From Rhizobium sp. CG5 (GTDB taxonomy: Bacteria > Pseudomonadota > Alphaproteobacteria > Rhizobiales > Rhizobiaceae), in assembly GCF_023701945.1 (NCBI RefSeq), contig NZ_JABAEF010000012.1, forward strand, positions 81,922 through 145,921: a DNA stretch of 64,000 nt, in the 5' to 3' direction. The notes beneath the pieces were generated by a model. The model was not told the origin of the DNA. It worked only from the letters and a program-made list of their open reading frames with translations, and did no database searches. The translations under genes were made by a program, and so were the position numbers. Below are positions 36,708 to 46,032 of the stretch, piece after piece (position 1 is the stretch's first letter; every line of letters begins with the position of its first letter).

Positions 36708-36766
36708 GGTTGTTTCCTCATTTTGCTGGTTTCAATTATGGTTTCCGAACGGGGCGTTGCCCGATT

Positions 36767-38683
36767 TCAGAATTCTTCCCAGGACTGGGCGAGGGCGGTA
36801 TTGCCGGCGGTGCGCGGCCGGCCGGCCGCGGACAGGGGCACCGAGCCGCTTGCCGGCGATGGCGCGCGCGTATGGGACACGGTTCCGGTGCGAAAAGAAG
36901 ATGCCGCCGTGCCGGCCGGCGCACGGCGCGCCATCGCGTCGGCGATCTGGAACCGGCCCGAAGCGGTCTGCAGCAGGCGGCTCTGCGACAGCAAATCGTG
37001 GCAGGCGGCACTGGTTTCCTCCACCATTGCAGCGTTCTGCTGCGTCATCTGGTCCATGCTGTTGATGGCCGTGCTGATTTCCTGAAGGCCCGTTGACTGC
37101 TCCTGGTAGGAGGAGACGATCGAGATGATGCTGTCATTGATCTGGTTGATCTGCTTTTCGATGGTCAGGAGTGCGTCGCCGGTCTGATTGACGAGCGCGA
37201 CGCCCGCGGCCACTTCGCTGTCGGAAGCGCTGATCAACGCCTTGATTTCCTTGGCAGCATTGGCCGAGCGCTGTGCCAGTTCGCGCACTTCCTGGGCGAC
37301 CACGGCAAAGCCCTTGCCGGCATCGCCGGCCCGTGCCGCCTCGACTCCGGCATTGAGCGCCAGGAGGTTGGTCTGGAAGGCGATTTCGTCGATGACGCCA
37401 ATGATCTGGCCGATCTGGGCGGAGGACTGCTGGATGCGGCCCATCGCGCCGATGGCATTGCGCACGACGGTTGCCGATGTCTGCGCGCCGGCCTTGGCAT
37501 CGCTCGTCAACTGGCCCGCATCTTCAGCATTGTGGGCCGAGGTACGCACGGTCGTCGTCACCTCGTTAAGGGCCGCGGCGGTTTCCTCAAGCGAGGCGGC
37601 CTGCTGTTCCGTGCGCTTGGCAAGCTGGTCGGTCGATTTTGTCAGCTCCCCTGAGCCGTTCTCGACGGCGATGGTGGCCTGCTTGATTTCGATGATCGCT
37701 GCGGCGACCGCGTCGACCATGCCGTTAAAGTCGCCCTGAAGCTTTGTGTACTCCGGTCCGAGCCCGGTCAGATGCGTGGAAAAATCGCCGCTCGCCAGTC
37801 TCTCCAGAGCGCGGGCCAGCGCATCCATGACGGTGCGCTGGGACAGAGCGGTCCGCTCGGTCATTTCCGAGTTGCGAGCCCGCTCGCTGTTGAGCGACAG
37901 ACGCTGCAGCTCGTTCACCCGCTCCTGCTCGATCTTGGCTATGGCGTCATTGCGAAAGACCTCGAGCGCGCGCGCCAGAAAGCCTATCTCGTCGCCGTTC
38001 GCCTGATAGACGACTGGCGCATCGAGATCGCCCTGCTGCAGGGCCGAGATCCGATCCGACAGCACGCGCAACGGCTGGCCGACCAGCTTGCGCATGGCGA
38101 AGAGGAACGCGATGACGGCGATGGTAATGGCCAGAGACTGCATGGCGAGTGCAAACAGCGCCTTGCTGCGGGCTGCGGTGAATATGTTGGACGCACTCCA
38201 ACTGGTGGCCACGTAGCCGCTGACCTTTCCCGCCTTGTCCAGCGGCAGAGGCGAAATGATGGTGAAATATCCCTCATTGATCCGGCCGTCGTCGACGATG
38301 CTCTTTTCCGGCTTGCGCGCGACCCTTTCGGCAAGCTCGGACTGGGTGAAAATCCCGCTGACAGCATCGCGATCCCAAGTGTCGATGGCTTTCAGGTCGG
38401 CATTAAACGCGGCGAACTGCACGAGGTTGAGGGACGAATCGTCGCGATAGAGCGCGTAAGCCTCCCGCACGGCTGCGGACTTGCCCCATTTCACGCCGCC
38501 GGCAGCCAGCGAGGCAAACTGCTCGGTGTCCTTGCGCCAGCTATCTTCGGCGATGTTGAGCATGCCTTCGATTTCATTGTTCAGGTTGTAAACGGCAAGA
38601 CCGGCAATGCCAAAGGCATTGATTGCAACGATCATGGCGGCAAGTTTGACGGTAAGCGATAGTCTGCGAATGAAACTGGGCAT
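36767..38683 (-). CDS. Methyl-accepting chemotaxis protein
   Basis: This is a protein of 638 residues from ATG 38683; an in-frame TTG at 38695 is a weaker choice. A first membrane helix near 12-30 and a second near 185-205 bracket a periplasmic domain of about 150 residues. A HAMP domain follows ([18 protein letters not shown]), then a long coiled-coil signalling domain whose tip reads [20 protein letters not shown] and [10 protein letters not shown]. The last four residues, WEEF, fit the xWxxF tether used by CheR and CheB. It binds chemical cues in the periplasm and signals to CheA/CheW. The next gene encodes a free periplasmic sensor-like protein. Confidence 0.93.
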   Translation of the reverse strand: MPSFIRRLSLTVKLAAMIVAINAFGIAGLAVYNLNNEIEGMLNIAEDSWRKDTEQFASLAAGGVKWGKSAAVREAYALYRDDSSLNLVQFAAFNADLKAIDTWDRDAVSGIFTQSELAERVARKPEKSIVDDGRINEGYFTIISPLPLDKAGKVSGYVATSWSASNIFTAARSKALFALAMQSLAITIAVIAFLFAMRKLVGQPLRVLSDRISALQQGDLDAPVVYQANGDEIGFLARALEVFRNDAIAKIEQERVNELQRLSLNSERARNSEMTERTALSQRTVMDALARALERLASGDFSTHLTGLGPEYTKLQGDFNGMVDAVAAAIIEIKQATIAVENGSGELTKSTDQLAKRTEQQAASLEETAAALNEVTTTVRTSAHNAEDAGQLTSDAKAGAQTSATVVRNAIGAMGRIQQSSAQIGQIIGVIDEIAFQTNLLALNAGVEAARAGDAGKGFAVVAQEVRELAQRSANAAKEIKALISASDSEVAAGVALVNQTGDALLTIEKQINQINDSIISIVSSYQEQSTGLQEISTAINSMDQMTQQNAAMVEETSAACHDLLSQSRLLQTASGRFQIADAMARRAPAGTAASSFRTGTVSHTRAPSPASGSVPLSAAGRPRTAGNTALAQSWEEF

Positions 38684-39152
38684 GTGTTGAGGCAACCTTC
38701 ATGGGCGTCAAGCGGAGCCGGGCACCGGTCAATGCATCGGATGGTAAAAATGCATCATACGCCTCAGGTCCACAGGCCTTCATGCCTGTTCCATCTTTGA
38801 ATGGTGTAACGTACGGAACGATCTTGCGACTAAAATATTAATGAATGCTAAAGTAGAAAGATATGTTGCGCTTGGCAATAGCCCACGCCACGCCGGCCGT
38901 TCGCGGTTTCGAACCCCGATCGACTTGCCTCGAAAAACAAAGCGCTTGTGCCAAGCATTTGGTAAACCATATCAAGTAAAGACGGCGATCCGGGCGAATG
39001 GATCTATGTATCACAACCGATTTTGGTCGATTGATTGGCTGGAATCGGGTTTATCTTCTGTCTCAACTAGTCTAGGTTCGAATTGCGGGATGTATGGGTC
39101 TGCTGCACAGCCCGTGTGCGATGACGGGATTTGACATTCAAGGGAGTTATCG
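38684..39152. other. Gap between the chemoreceptor and the protease locus
   Basis: This 469-bp stretch lies between divergent transcripts. It includes AT-rich sequence near 38830-38860 (AAAATATTAATGAATGC) that may hold promoters. A short plus-strand frame at 38841-39134 has unnatural composition and is not reported as a gene. Nothing else was recognised. Confidence 0.45.
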
Positions 39153-39416
39153 GTGGGCGACGTGCGCGGCACGACATGGCTGGTTGCGGTTCGGGCACTT
39201 TCCCTGCTTCTCATCGTGACAGGCCCCCTGACGGAAGATGTCTGGGCACTGCCGCGCAATCCGGAGCGACCGCTGCGGGAGACAACCTGTGCGCAGGCCA
39301 CGGCCCGCTACCACGAGGCCCTGAGCGGAAGTTCGCTCGTCTCGCGCCAGCGCAACGCGGAACTGGCGGAACAGGCGCGGCTGGCGATGATCCGGCTGTG
39401 CGGCGAGGACAAGTGA
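39153..39416 (+). CDS. Small secreted hypothetical protein
   Basis: This is an 87-residue protein starting at GTG 39153, with AGGGAG 6 bases upstream. The N-terminal 30 residues form a signal peptide (VRALSLLLIVTG), leaving a mature part of about 57 residues with two cysteines (TTCAQA and RLCGED) that could form a disulphide. No family is recognised. It ends 66 bp before the serralysin gene on the same strand. A role as inhibitor or chaperone of the protease is possible, but nothing in the sequence shows it. Confidence 0.55.
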   Translation: MGDVRGTTWLVAVRALSLLLIVTGPLTEDVWALPRNPERPLRETTCAQATARYHEALSGSSLVSRQRNAELAEQARLAMIRLCGEDK

Positions 39417-39482
39417 TCGAATCAGGATGCTTGCCGGACAATCCGGTGGCACCGAAAAGAGACGGGGAAGGGGGACGATACC

Positions 39483-41288
39483 ATGCCGAATATCACAGAG
39501 ACCACGGACGCCCTGGCGTCGACGGGAACGACCTATCGATTGGGGATCGGCCAGACGGCGCAGGGCACAATCAGCAGCGCAGCGGATGCCGATTGGTTCC
39601 GTGTCTCGCTGACAGCCGGGCAAACCTACACCTTTGCCTTGGTCGGCACCGGCGGTAGCGGGGTTACCGATGCCTATCTGCGGCTTCTCAATGCATCTGG
39701 CGTGGAAGTCACGTATAACGACGACGGCGGTCCGGGGTTCAATTCCAGCATCACCTTTACCGTGACCACATCGGGCACCTACTATCTGGAGGCCAGCGGC
39801 CTGGGTGACGCGACGGGGCAATATGGCCTGTCGGCCACGGCCGGCAGCCGCGCCCATTACGACTACATGATGGGGGCCGGCAACCTGATCCGCGAAGGCG
39901 ATAGCTGGGCCTCCGCGCCCAGCACCGCCGTCACTGTCACCTATTCCTTCGACACGTCGAATTCGGACCAGACCGATGCCAGCGGCGCTTCCACCGCCTT
40001 CATCGCATTGACGGCCGGACAGCAGACGGCGGCGCGGCAAAGCTTGGCGCTGTTTTCCGAGGTTGGCAACGTCACCTTCACCCAGGCTTCGGCCAATACC
40101 GGCACGATGCGCTTCTCCGCCTACAATTCCACCACGGACGGCGCCGGCGCTTACGCCTATTTCCCGGGCGGCACGGGCGCCGATGATACGGCAGGCGACG
40201 TCAACCTCAACAATGACAGCATCTCGACCGGCAGCATTGCCCGTGGCAGCTATTCCTTCTTCGCCATGCTGCATGAAATCGGCCATGCCATGGGCCTTTC
40301 CCATCCCGGCGACTACAATGCCAGTGCAGGCGTCGACATTACCTATGATAACGATGCCCAGTTCACGGAAGATTCCCACCAATATTCCGTGATGAGCTAT
40401 TTCGACGAAGACAACACGACGGACAGCTTCGACAGCTATCCCGACACTTTGCTGATGTTCGATATCCTGGCAGTCCAGCAATTGTACGGCGTCAATCGCA
40501 ACACGCGGTCCGGTGATTCCGTTTATGGTTTCAACGCCAATACCGGCTCCGTTTACAATTTCGAGACCAACACCGACCCGGTCTTCTGCATCTGGGACGG
40601 CCGTGGCAACGACACGATCGATGCCTCGGAATATTCCATGGCTCAGCGGATCAATCTCGCAGCTGCCTCCTTCTCCAATATTGGCGGATTCTCGGGCAAT
40701 GTCTCGATTGCCGTCGGTGCATCGATCGAAAATGCCAAGGGTGGCTCTGGCAACGACACCGTCTACGGCAACAGTCTGGCGAACCGCCTTTGGGGCAATG
40801 GCGGCAATGACAAGCTGACCGGCTATTCGGGCAGTGACGTGATGAGCGGTGGCAATGGCAATGACCAGTTTTTCGGAGGACTGGGCAGCGATCGCGTCTT
40901 CGGTGGCAATGGCAATGACCGGCTTTATGGCGGTCTCGGCAATGACCGCCTGATCGGCGGTGCGGGAGCCGACAAGTTCGTATTCAACACGACGCTGAAC
41001 GGCAGTACCAATGTCGATACGATCGACGACTTCAGTGTTGTCAGCGACTTCGTGGTGCTGGAAAACGCCATCTTCACCCGGGCCGGCGCGGCCGGAACCC
41101 TGTCGTCCGCAGCCTTCCGCAAGAATGCTACCGGCTTGGCGGGCGATAGCAGCGACCGGATCATTTACGAGACCGATACCGGCAATCTTTTCTATGACTC
41201 GAATGGAACGGGTTCGGGAGGGCGCGTCAGGATCGCCCATCTCGACGCCGGCCTGTCGATGACCCATCAGGATTTCCTGATCATCTGA
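39483..41288 (+). CDS. Serralysin-type (M10) metalloprotease with PPC-like domain and RTX repeats
   Basis: This is a 601-residue protein. The N-terminal 100 residues form a pre-peptidase C-like beta domain (RLGIGQTAQGTISSAADADWF). The catalytic domain has HEIGHAMGLSH from His264, a zinc site of the HExxHxxGxxH type, followed by the Met-turn VMSYF. The C-terminal part has RTX calcium-binding repeats (GGNGNDQFFGG, GGNGNDRLYGG, GGAGADKF) and a terminal beta region. There is no N-terminal signal peptide, as expected for type I secretion through a C-terminal signal. No secretion genes are beside it. A terminator follows. Confidence 0.92.
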   Translation: MPNITETTDALASTGTTYRLGIGQTAQGTISSAADADWFRVSLTAGQTYTFALVGTGGSGVTDAYLRLLNASGVEVTYNDDGGPGFNSSITFTVTTSGTYYLEASGLGDATGQYGLSATAGSRAHYDYMMGAGNLIREGDSWASAPSTAVTVTYSFDTSNSDQTDASGASTAFIALTAGQQTAARQSLALFSEVGNVTFTQASANTGTMRFSAYNSTTDGAGAYAYFPGGTGADDTAGDVNLNNDSISTGSIARGSYSFFAMLHEIGHAMGLSHPGDYNASAGVDITYDNDAQFTEDSHQYSVMSYFDEDNTTDSFDSYPDTLLMFDILAVQQLYGVNRNTRSGDSVYGFNANTGSVYNFETNTDPVFCIWDGRGNDTIDASEYSMAQRINLAAASFSNIGGFSGNVSIAVGASIENAKGGSGNDTVYGNSLANRLWGNGGNDKLTGYSGSDVMSGGNGNDQFFGGLGSDRVFGGNGNDRLYGGLGNDRLIGGAGADKFVFNTTLNGSTNVDTIDDFSVVSDFVVLENAIFTRAGAAGTLSSAAFRKNATGLAGDSSDRIIYETDTGNLFYDSNGTGSGGRVRIAHLDAGLSMTHQDFLII

Positions 41289-41324
41289 CGTCGGTTGCGG
41301 GCTGTCCGGTTACCGGTTTGAAAC

Positions 41325-41352
41325 AAAAAGGCGCCTCCCGGGCGCCTTTTTT
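41325..41352 (+). terminator. Terminator after the serralysin gene
   Basis: GGCGCC at 41330-41335 pairs with GGCGCC at 41341-41346 around a TCCCG loop, flanked by A-runs upstream and T-runs downstream, so it could also stop transcription from the opposite strand (gpt). Confidence 0.85.
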
Positions 41353-41424
41353 CGTCGACATGCGTGCCGGTCGTTTCAGATCCGGGGTGCCGGATGGCGG
41401 GCCCCAGCAGGGGGCGCCAAGCTC

Positions 41425-41922
41425 TCAGCCGCGCGCACCCTTGGCGATCGGCTCCTGATAGGTGAAGCCCATGTCCCAGGGGAAATAGATCCAGGTATCC
41501 TGGCTGACTTCGGTGACGAAGGTGTCGATCACCGGCACGCCCTTCGGCTTGGCATAGACGCAGGCGAAATGGGCTTTCGGCAGCATGGCGCGCACCTCGG
41601 TTGCCGTCTTGCCGGTATCGGTCAGGTCGTCGACCACCAGCACGCCGGCGCCGCCTTCGCTGGTCAGTTCCGGAGAAATGCCCTTCAAGAGGTTCATCTC
41701 GCCCTGATTGACGTAATCATGATAGGAGGCGATGCATACCGTTTCGATCAGCCGGATGTTCAACTCGCGCGAGATGATGGCGGCCGGCACCAGGCCGCCG
41801 CGGGTGATGCAGACGATCGCCCGAAAATCCTGGCCACTGCCGGCCAGCCGCCAGGCCAGCGCCCGGGCGTCGCGGTGAAACTGATCCCAGGAAACGGGAA
41901 AGGCTTTTTCGGGAAGGGACAT
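41425..41922 (-). CDS. gpt: Xanthine phosphoribosyltransferase
   Basis: This is a 165-residue protein. I chose the ATG at 41922, giving [24 protein letters not shown], the usual beginning and length of rhizobial Gpt; the frame is open 39 codons further upstream. It converts xanthine or guanine plus PRPP to the nucleotide in purine salvage. The PRPP-binding loop is [17 protein letters not shown], and the N-terminal [19 protein letters not shown] strand fits the fold. It is cytosolic. Confidence 0.93.
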   Translation of the reverse strand: MSLPEKAFPVSWDQFHRDARALAWRLAGSGQDFRAIVCITRGGLVPAAIISRELNIRLIETVCIASYHDYVNQGEMNLLKGISPELTSEGGAGVLVVDDLTDTGKTATEVRAMLPKAHFACVYAKPKGVPVIDTFVTEVSQDTWIYFPWDMGFTYQEPIAKGARG

Positions 41923-42148
41923 GGGTCTGGGCTCCGCAGGACAAAGGTTTGGCATTGCGCCGGCATCCGGCGTGTTCAACAAGGCAGGGAGCGTGCGGGA
42001 GAGGCCATGCCGCGTTCCAGGCGCTGCCGCCAAAAACACGTTTCGCGCGAACGGCGTCGCGCGAAAGCAGCCCGCAGGGGCGATCTGTCTTTGGCCATTG
42101 CTATTAGCGGCAATCGTGGGCTCTAGGCAAGCCCGGATATCAAGGCGA

Positions 42149-42991
42149 TCAGCGCGACAGCAGGGTCAGCGCGGTCATCGAATCGAGTACCGTGCGGGTC
42201 ACGCCGCCAAACAGCGTTTCCCACCAGCGCTTGTGGCCATAGGCGCCCATGACCAGCAGATCGATGCTGCTGTCGGCCAGCCGGTTCTCGATGGCAGCCG
42301 ACGCCGACATCTTATCGGTCTCCTGGTGTGCCACCATCACCTTGACGCCATGGCGGGCCAGCGTCGCGGCGATTTCGGCACCGGCCATGTCAGGCGACTG
42401 GGTGTTGGTTTCCGGCGGATCGACGGAAAACACCTCGACCGAATCCGCAGCCTTCAGGAAGGGCAGGGCGTCGAAGGTGGCGCGCGCCGCCTCCCGCGAA
42501 CCGTTCCAGGCGATCAGCACCCGCTTGATCGGCTTCGGCGCCTTGAGGATATAGGGAACGAGAAGCACCGGGCGACCGCTTTCAAACAGGAAGTTTTCCA
42601 GATCGGCCCGGCTTTCCGACAGCAACGAATTGTCACCCTGTGCCGCGATCACCAGATCGACGGTCCGGGCGCTGTCGACCAATGACCCCGAGCTGTAGCC
42701 GGCCGAGGACAGGAAGCTGCGCCATTCATGGGAGGCGCCGTTGCGTTCGGCCAGACCCCGGAAGATCTGCTCGACATTGACCGTTTCGGTATGGGCCATG
42801 TCCTGCAGCGCCTGAACCGTGGCCGGATCGGGGATCTCCATCGGTGCAACCAGCGGCACGGCGGCAATGGTTTCGGCATGCAGGCCGACGATATGGGATT
42901 GGAAGGTGTCGGCCAGCGCAATCGAGAATTCGCTAATCTGGTGCGCGTTCTTGGGCGTGTCCAAGACGGCTAGAATGGTTTTGTAGCCCAT
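42149..42991 (-). CDS. Universal stress protein with two tandem UspA domains
   Basis: This is a 280-residue protein starting at ATG 42991 after GAGGAGAAG. The first UspA domain begins [18 protein letters not shown], the second [18 protein letters not shown] near residue 155. The C-terminal domain has the ATP-binding pattern [18 protein letters not shown], which matches GxxGHxxxxxxxGGV, so nucleotide binding is likely. It probably acts in general stress tolerance. Confidence 0.9.
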   Translation of the reverse strand: MGYKTILAVLDTPKNAHQISEFSIALADTFQSHIVGLHAETIAAVPLVAPMEIPDPATVQALQDMAHTETVNVEQIFRGLAERNGASHEWRSFLSSAGYSSGSLVDSARTVDLVIAAQGDNSLLSESRADLENFLFESGRPVLLVPYILKAPKPIKRVLIAWNGSREAARATFDALPFLKAADSVEVFSVDPPETNTQSPDMAGAEIAATLARHGVKVMVAHQETDKMSASAAIENRLADSSIDLLVMGAYGHKRWWETLFGGVTRTVLDSMTALTLLSR

Positions 42992-43102
42992 GATCTTCTC
43001 CTCAGCGGTATCTGTGATGTGCCCGCCTTGTGACTGTATGCGCGCAACCCTCTGCCCTTCCTTGACTTCGGTCAACCCCGCGGCAATCCCCGGTCGGCTG
43101 TC

Positions 43103-43870
43103 TCAAGGGTTTCCAGAGCCAGCCGCGCGGCTGGCCGCCAGGTCGGCGATCATGGCCTCAATGGCCGCAGCGGCTGCCTCCAGCGGCGCTTCGCTGCGGG
43201 CCCGCACGACCAGCTCCGTGCTGAAGCTGCGCCCGTCGAAGCGCGGATAGGAGCCGATGCTGGTGTCGGGATGCTCTTTCTGGATGGCGGCCAGCAAGGT
43301 GCCGATATCGCCTTCGCCGAACGGGCAGGCGAGCGCCCGCGACAGCAACTTGCTGCCAGCCGGCAATTGATCGATCACCGCGTTCAGCATGGCCTGGAAG
43401 ACCTGCGGCACGCCGGCCATGACGAAGACATTGCCGATCTGGAAACCCGGCGCGGTCGAGACCGGGTTGGCGATATGGATGCTGCCTTCCGGCATGCGCG
43501 CCATGCGCTTGCGCGCTTCGGTAAACTCCATGGCGCGGCGGCTGTACATCTCGCCGAGCAGTTCCATCGCCTTGTCGTCATGGATGCAGGCAAGGCCAAA
43601 AGCCTTCGAGACGGCATCGGCGGTGATGTCATCATGGGTCGGGCCGATACCGCCGGAGGTGAAGACATAGTCGTAACGACCGCGCAGCGCGTTCAGCGCT
43701 TCGACGATCGCCTCCTCCTCGTCCGCCACGATCCGCACTTCCTTGAGGTCGATCCCGGCCAGCGTCAGCATGTCGGCGAGATGGCCGATATTCTTGTCCT
43801 TCGTCCGTCCGGACAGCAGTTCGTCGCCGATGGCGAGCATGGCTGCCGTGACGATGGTGGCGTGGGTCAT
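43103..43870 (-). CDS. CinA-like molybdopterin-binding domain protein
   Basis: This is a 255-residue protein consisting of the N-terminal MoCF/CinA domain alone ([18 protein letters not shown], then [14 protein letters not shown]). It lacks the C-terminal nicotinamide-nucleotide amidase domain of full CinA, so it should be one of the short, stand-alone forms common in alphaproteobacteria. The related domain binds molybdopterin or acts as an ADP-ribose pyrophosphatase. Its exact reaction is not determined by the sequence. Confidence 0.88.
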   Translation of the reverse strand: MTHATIVTAAMLAIGDELLSGRTKDKNIGHLADMLTLAGIDLKEVRIVADEEEAIVEALNALRGRYDYVFTSGGIGPTHDDITADAVSKAFGLACIHDDKAMELLGEMYSRRAMEFTEARKRMARMPEGSIHIANPVSTAPGFQIGNVFVMAGVPQVFQAMLNAVIDQLPAGSKLLSRALACPFGEGDIGTLLAAIQKEHPDTSIGSYPRFDGRSFSTELVVRARSEAPLEAAAAAIEAMIADLAASRAAGSGNP

Positions 43871-44096
43871 GGAGATGTTCCTGAATGCTGTTGGTCGCTC
43901 ACTACTTAGCGCCGTTCAGCGCCAAAGCAAATGCTGCTTGGCACAGGTTTGCGTCGCGCGAATGTCAGGAGCAGGGCGCAGGCGCAGCGCGCTTGTGAAC
44001 AGTCCGTCTTCGCTCGGTAGGCTAGCCCTGTGCGCCAAGAGCGCTACATATGCATCCGACGCTCTACATTATCCCCTGAACGAACGGAGACATATC

Positions 44097-44696
44097 ATGG
44101 CTAAGGTTCTGGTTCTTTATTATTCGGCTTATGGCCACATTGAAACGATGGCTTACGCTGTGGCCGAAGGCGCGAAGTCGGCAGGCGCCGACGTTACCGT
44201 CAAGCGCGTTCCCGAACTGGTGCCGGAAGAGGTCGCCAAGGCCTCGCACTTCAAGATGGACCAGAAGGCCGAAATCGCCACCGTCGAGGAACTGGCCGAG
44301 TACGACGCCATCATTGTCGGCGCCGGTACGCGCTTCGGCACGGTCGCATCGCAGATGCGCAATTTCTGGGACCAGACCGGTGGCCTGTGGTTCGCCGGCA
44401 AGCTGGTCGGCAAGGTCGGCTCGGTGTTCACCTCGTCGGCAACCCAGCATGGCGGCCAGGAATCGACCATTCTCGGCTTCATCCCGACCCTGCTGCATCA
44501 TGGTCTCGTCGTCGTCGGCCTGCCCTATGCCTTCCAGGGCCAGATGGGCGTTGAAGCCGTCAAGGGCGGTTCGCCCTACGGCGCGTCGACGATCACCGAT
44601 GGCGATGGTTCGCGCATGCCGTCCGAGATCGAACTCGACGCTGCCAAGTTCCAGGGCGCCCATGTCGCCAAGATTGCCGCCAAGCTGTCGGCATAA
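44097..44696 (+). CDS. wrbA: NAD(P)H:quinone oxidoreductase WrbA
   Basis: This is a 199-residue flavodoxin-like protein starting at ATG 44097 ([19 protein letters not shown]) after ACGGAGAC. FMN-binding loops are visible as SAYGHIE near 10 and [22 protein letters not shown] near 78. It reduces quinones by two electrons and protects against oxidative stress. A terminator follows. Confidence 0.95.
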   Translation: MAKVLVLYYSAYGHIETMAYAVAEGAKSAGADVTVKRVPELVPEEVAKASHFKMDQKAEIATVEELAEYDAIIVGAGTRFGTVASQMRNFWDQTGGLWFAGKLVGKVGSVFTSSATQHGGQESTILGFIPTLLHHGLVVVGLPYAFQGQMGVEAVKGGSPYGASTITDGDGSRMPSEIELDAAKFQGAHVAKIAAKLSA

Positions 44697-44728
44697 GAAA
44701 ACGGCCACCAAAGAGGTGAGTCTGAGGA

Positions 44729-44755
44729 AGCGCGGCCCTGTGGGTCGCGCTTTTT
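44729..44755 (+). terminator. Terminator after wrbA
   Basis: AGCGCGGCCC and GGGTCGCGCT form a stem with a TGT loop (one mismatch), followed by a run of T residues. It begins about 30 bp after the wrbA stop. Confidence 0.85.
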
Positions 44756-44888
44756 CGTGTTGGGAACCGGCCGCTGCGCGCGTTGCTGCCAAGCCAATCT
44801 GCTATAGGTCCCTAATTGTTCCTTGACCTTTTTTCCCTAGCCTTGGCGGGCGCCAGCGGCGTTTTCCGCTGGGTGAAGGATAACGGTT

Positions 44889-45134
44889 ATGGAAGAACGA
44901 CGAAAGGCAACCCGGTCGCGCGCGCTGAAGGCAGGACGCGTGGTGTCCAACAATGGTTACTCGACCCACAACTGCATCGTCCGCAATATAACGGCTCAGG
45001 GCGCAAAGCTGGTCTTCGAGACCACCATCGATATTCCGGATCAGTTTCAACTGCGCCTGGAGGACGGCGTGCAGCACGCCTGCACGGTGCGCTGGCGCAC
45101 GATGAAGGACATCGGCGTTTCGTTCGACAGCTGA
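44889..45134 (+). CDS. PilZ domain protein
   Basis: This is an 81-residue single-domain protein. It begins MEERRKATRSRALKAG, giving an RRxxxR-type c-di-GMP motif, and later RNITAQGAKLVF, a variant of the (D/N)xSxxG motif with Thr for Ser. PilZ proteins bind c-di-GMP and adjust motility or exopolysaccharide. Two GGDEF/EAL-related features in this window (the transporter fusion and another PilZ gene) make c-di-GMP control plausible. Whether this variant binds the ligand is uncertain. Confidence 0.8.
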   Translation: MEERRKATRSRALKAGRVVSNNGYSTHNCIVRNITAQGAKLVFETTIDIPDQFQLRLEDGVQHACTVRWRTMKDIGVSFDS

Positions 45135-45138
45135 TCGA

Positions 45139-45196
45139 GTGGCGGCTGCGCGCAAACAAAAGCGCAGGGTGGTGTGGCGGCTGCGCGCAAACAAAA
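45139..45196. repeat. Two exact 23-bp direct repeats beside the tRNA gene
   Basis: Copies at 45139-45161 and 45174-45196 are identical. Each begins GTGGCGGCTGCGCGC and ends in ACAAAA, and they are offset by 35 bp. They fill the space between the PilZ gene stop and the 3' end of the tRNA-Leu gene. They may be a local duplication; no other copy was noticed. Confidence 0.85.
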
Positions 45197-45197
45197 A

Positions 45198-45282
45198 TGG
45201 TGCGGGCGGCGGGGGTCGAACCCGCACAGCCGAGGCCGAGGGATTTTAAGTCCCTTGCGTCTACCAGTTTCGCCACGCCCGC
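45198..45282 (-). tRNA. tRNA-Leu (anticodon UAA)
   Basis: The minus strand reads GCGGGCG as the acceptor, a D-arm GCGAAACTGGTAGACGC, an anticodon arm AGGGACTTAAAATCCCT with anticodon TAA, a variable arm of leucine type and the GGTTCGACC T-arm, and ends in TGCGGGC-type acceptor pairing with CCA encoded. The total of 85 nt fits tRNA-Leu. Confidence 0.97.
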
Positions 45283-45354
45283 GCGGCCCTTGTTTCAACC
45301 AGTTGCGGAGGCGCGTCAAGGGCGGCGTTACGGCTTTGTGACGCTTGCCGTTTG

Positions 45355-45960
45355 TTATTTCAGCACGGTGAATGGTTGCTCGAAGGCGGTGACCTTTTGG
45401 CCGACATTGTCGTTGATCGTATAATGCAGCACGTAGTCGCCGGGCTCGGCGCCGGTGATGTCAAGCGTCAGATGGGTGTAGATTTCCTGGTTGGCGACAA
45501 AGCCGGTGAAGCTGAAGCTTCCGAATCCCTTTTGCGCGGCAAGGGTCTCGCCCCCCTTGTCCTTCAGTTCCAGGTCGACGCTGAAATTGGATTGCTGCTG
45601 TCCTTCGCCGATATCCTTCCAGGATAGGCCGATCAGTTCGACATAGGTGACCAGCGGCTCGCCGGGGGCGAAGGTCGAACCCTTGCGCGGCGTATACGCG
45701 CCATAGGCCTTGGGTTTGTCCGAGACGAAGACCGCCGTTTTCACGGAAAAGGGCAGGGTGGCGGCAAAGGCGGCAAAGGCTTGGGCCGCCGCATCATAGG
45801 CGCCGAGCGGATCGCCAGCCGCCGCCTTTTGTTCGGCAGTGGCCGCGGCATCGGCAAGCGGTCCGGCCTTGCCTTCGGCGGCCGTCGCGGCGGCGATGAC
45901 CGCCGCCACCCATGCGACACGTTGCATGCGCCTGCCAAACCGTGTGCTGATCTGGTTCAT
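45355..45960 (-). CDS. Exported hypothetical protein
   Basis: This is a 201-residue protein starting at ATG 45960 after GGGAGG. A signal peptide is visible (MQRVAWVAAVIAAATAAEGKAG). The mature part begins with an Ala-rich helix and continues with beta strands (TYVELIGLSWKD, SVDLELKDKGGETLA, TLDITGAEPGDYVLHYTIND), suggesting an immunoglobulin-like domain exposed in the periplasm. No function can be given. Confidence 0.7.
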   Translation of the reverse strand: MNQISTRFGRRMQRVAWVAAVIAAATAAEGKAGPLADAAATAEQKAAAGDPLGAYDAAAQAFAAFAATLPFSVKTAVFVSDKPKAYGAYTPRKGSTFAPGEPLVTYVELIGLSWKDIGEGQQQSNFSVDLELKDKGGETLAAQKGFGSFSFTGFVANQEIYTHLTLDITGAEPGDYVLHYTINDNVGQKVTAFEQPFTVLK

Positions 45961-46032
45961 TGTCCGGCCTCCCTTGCCCATCCCCCTGGCGACAATTTCA
46001 AGCAACGACCGGGACAGTCAAGGGGCCAGGCG

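Noticed and set aside
38841-39134. A 97-codon plus-strand frame between the chemoreceptor and the protease locus
   Set aside because: Its composition is unnatural and it has no ribosome-binding site.
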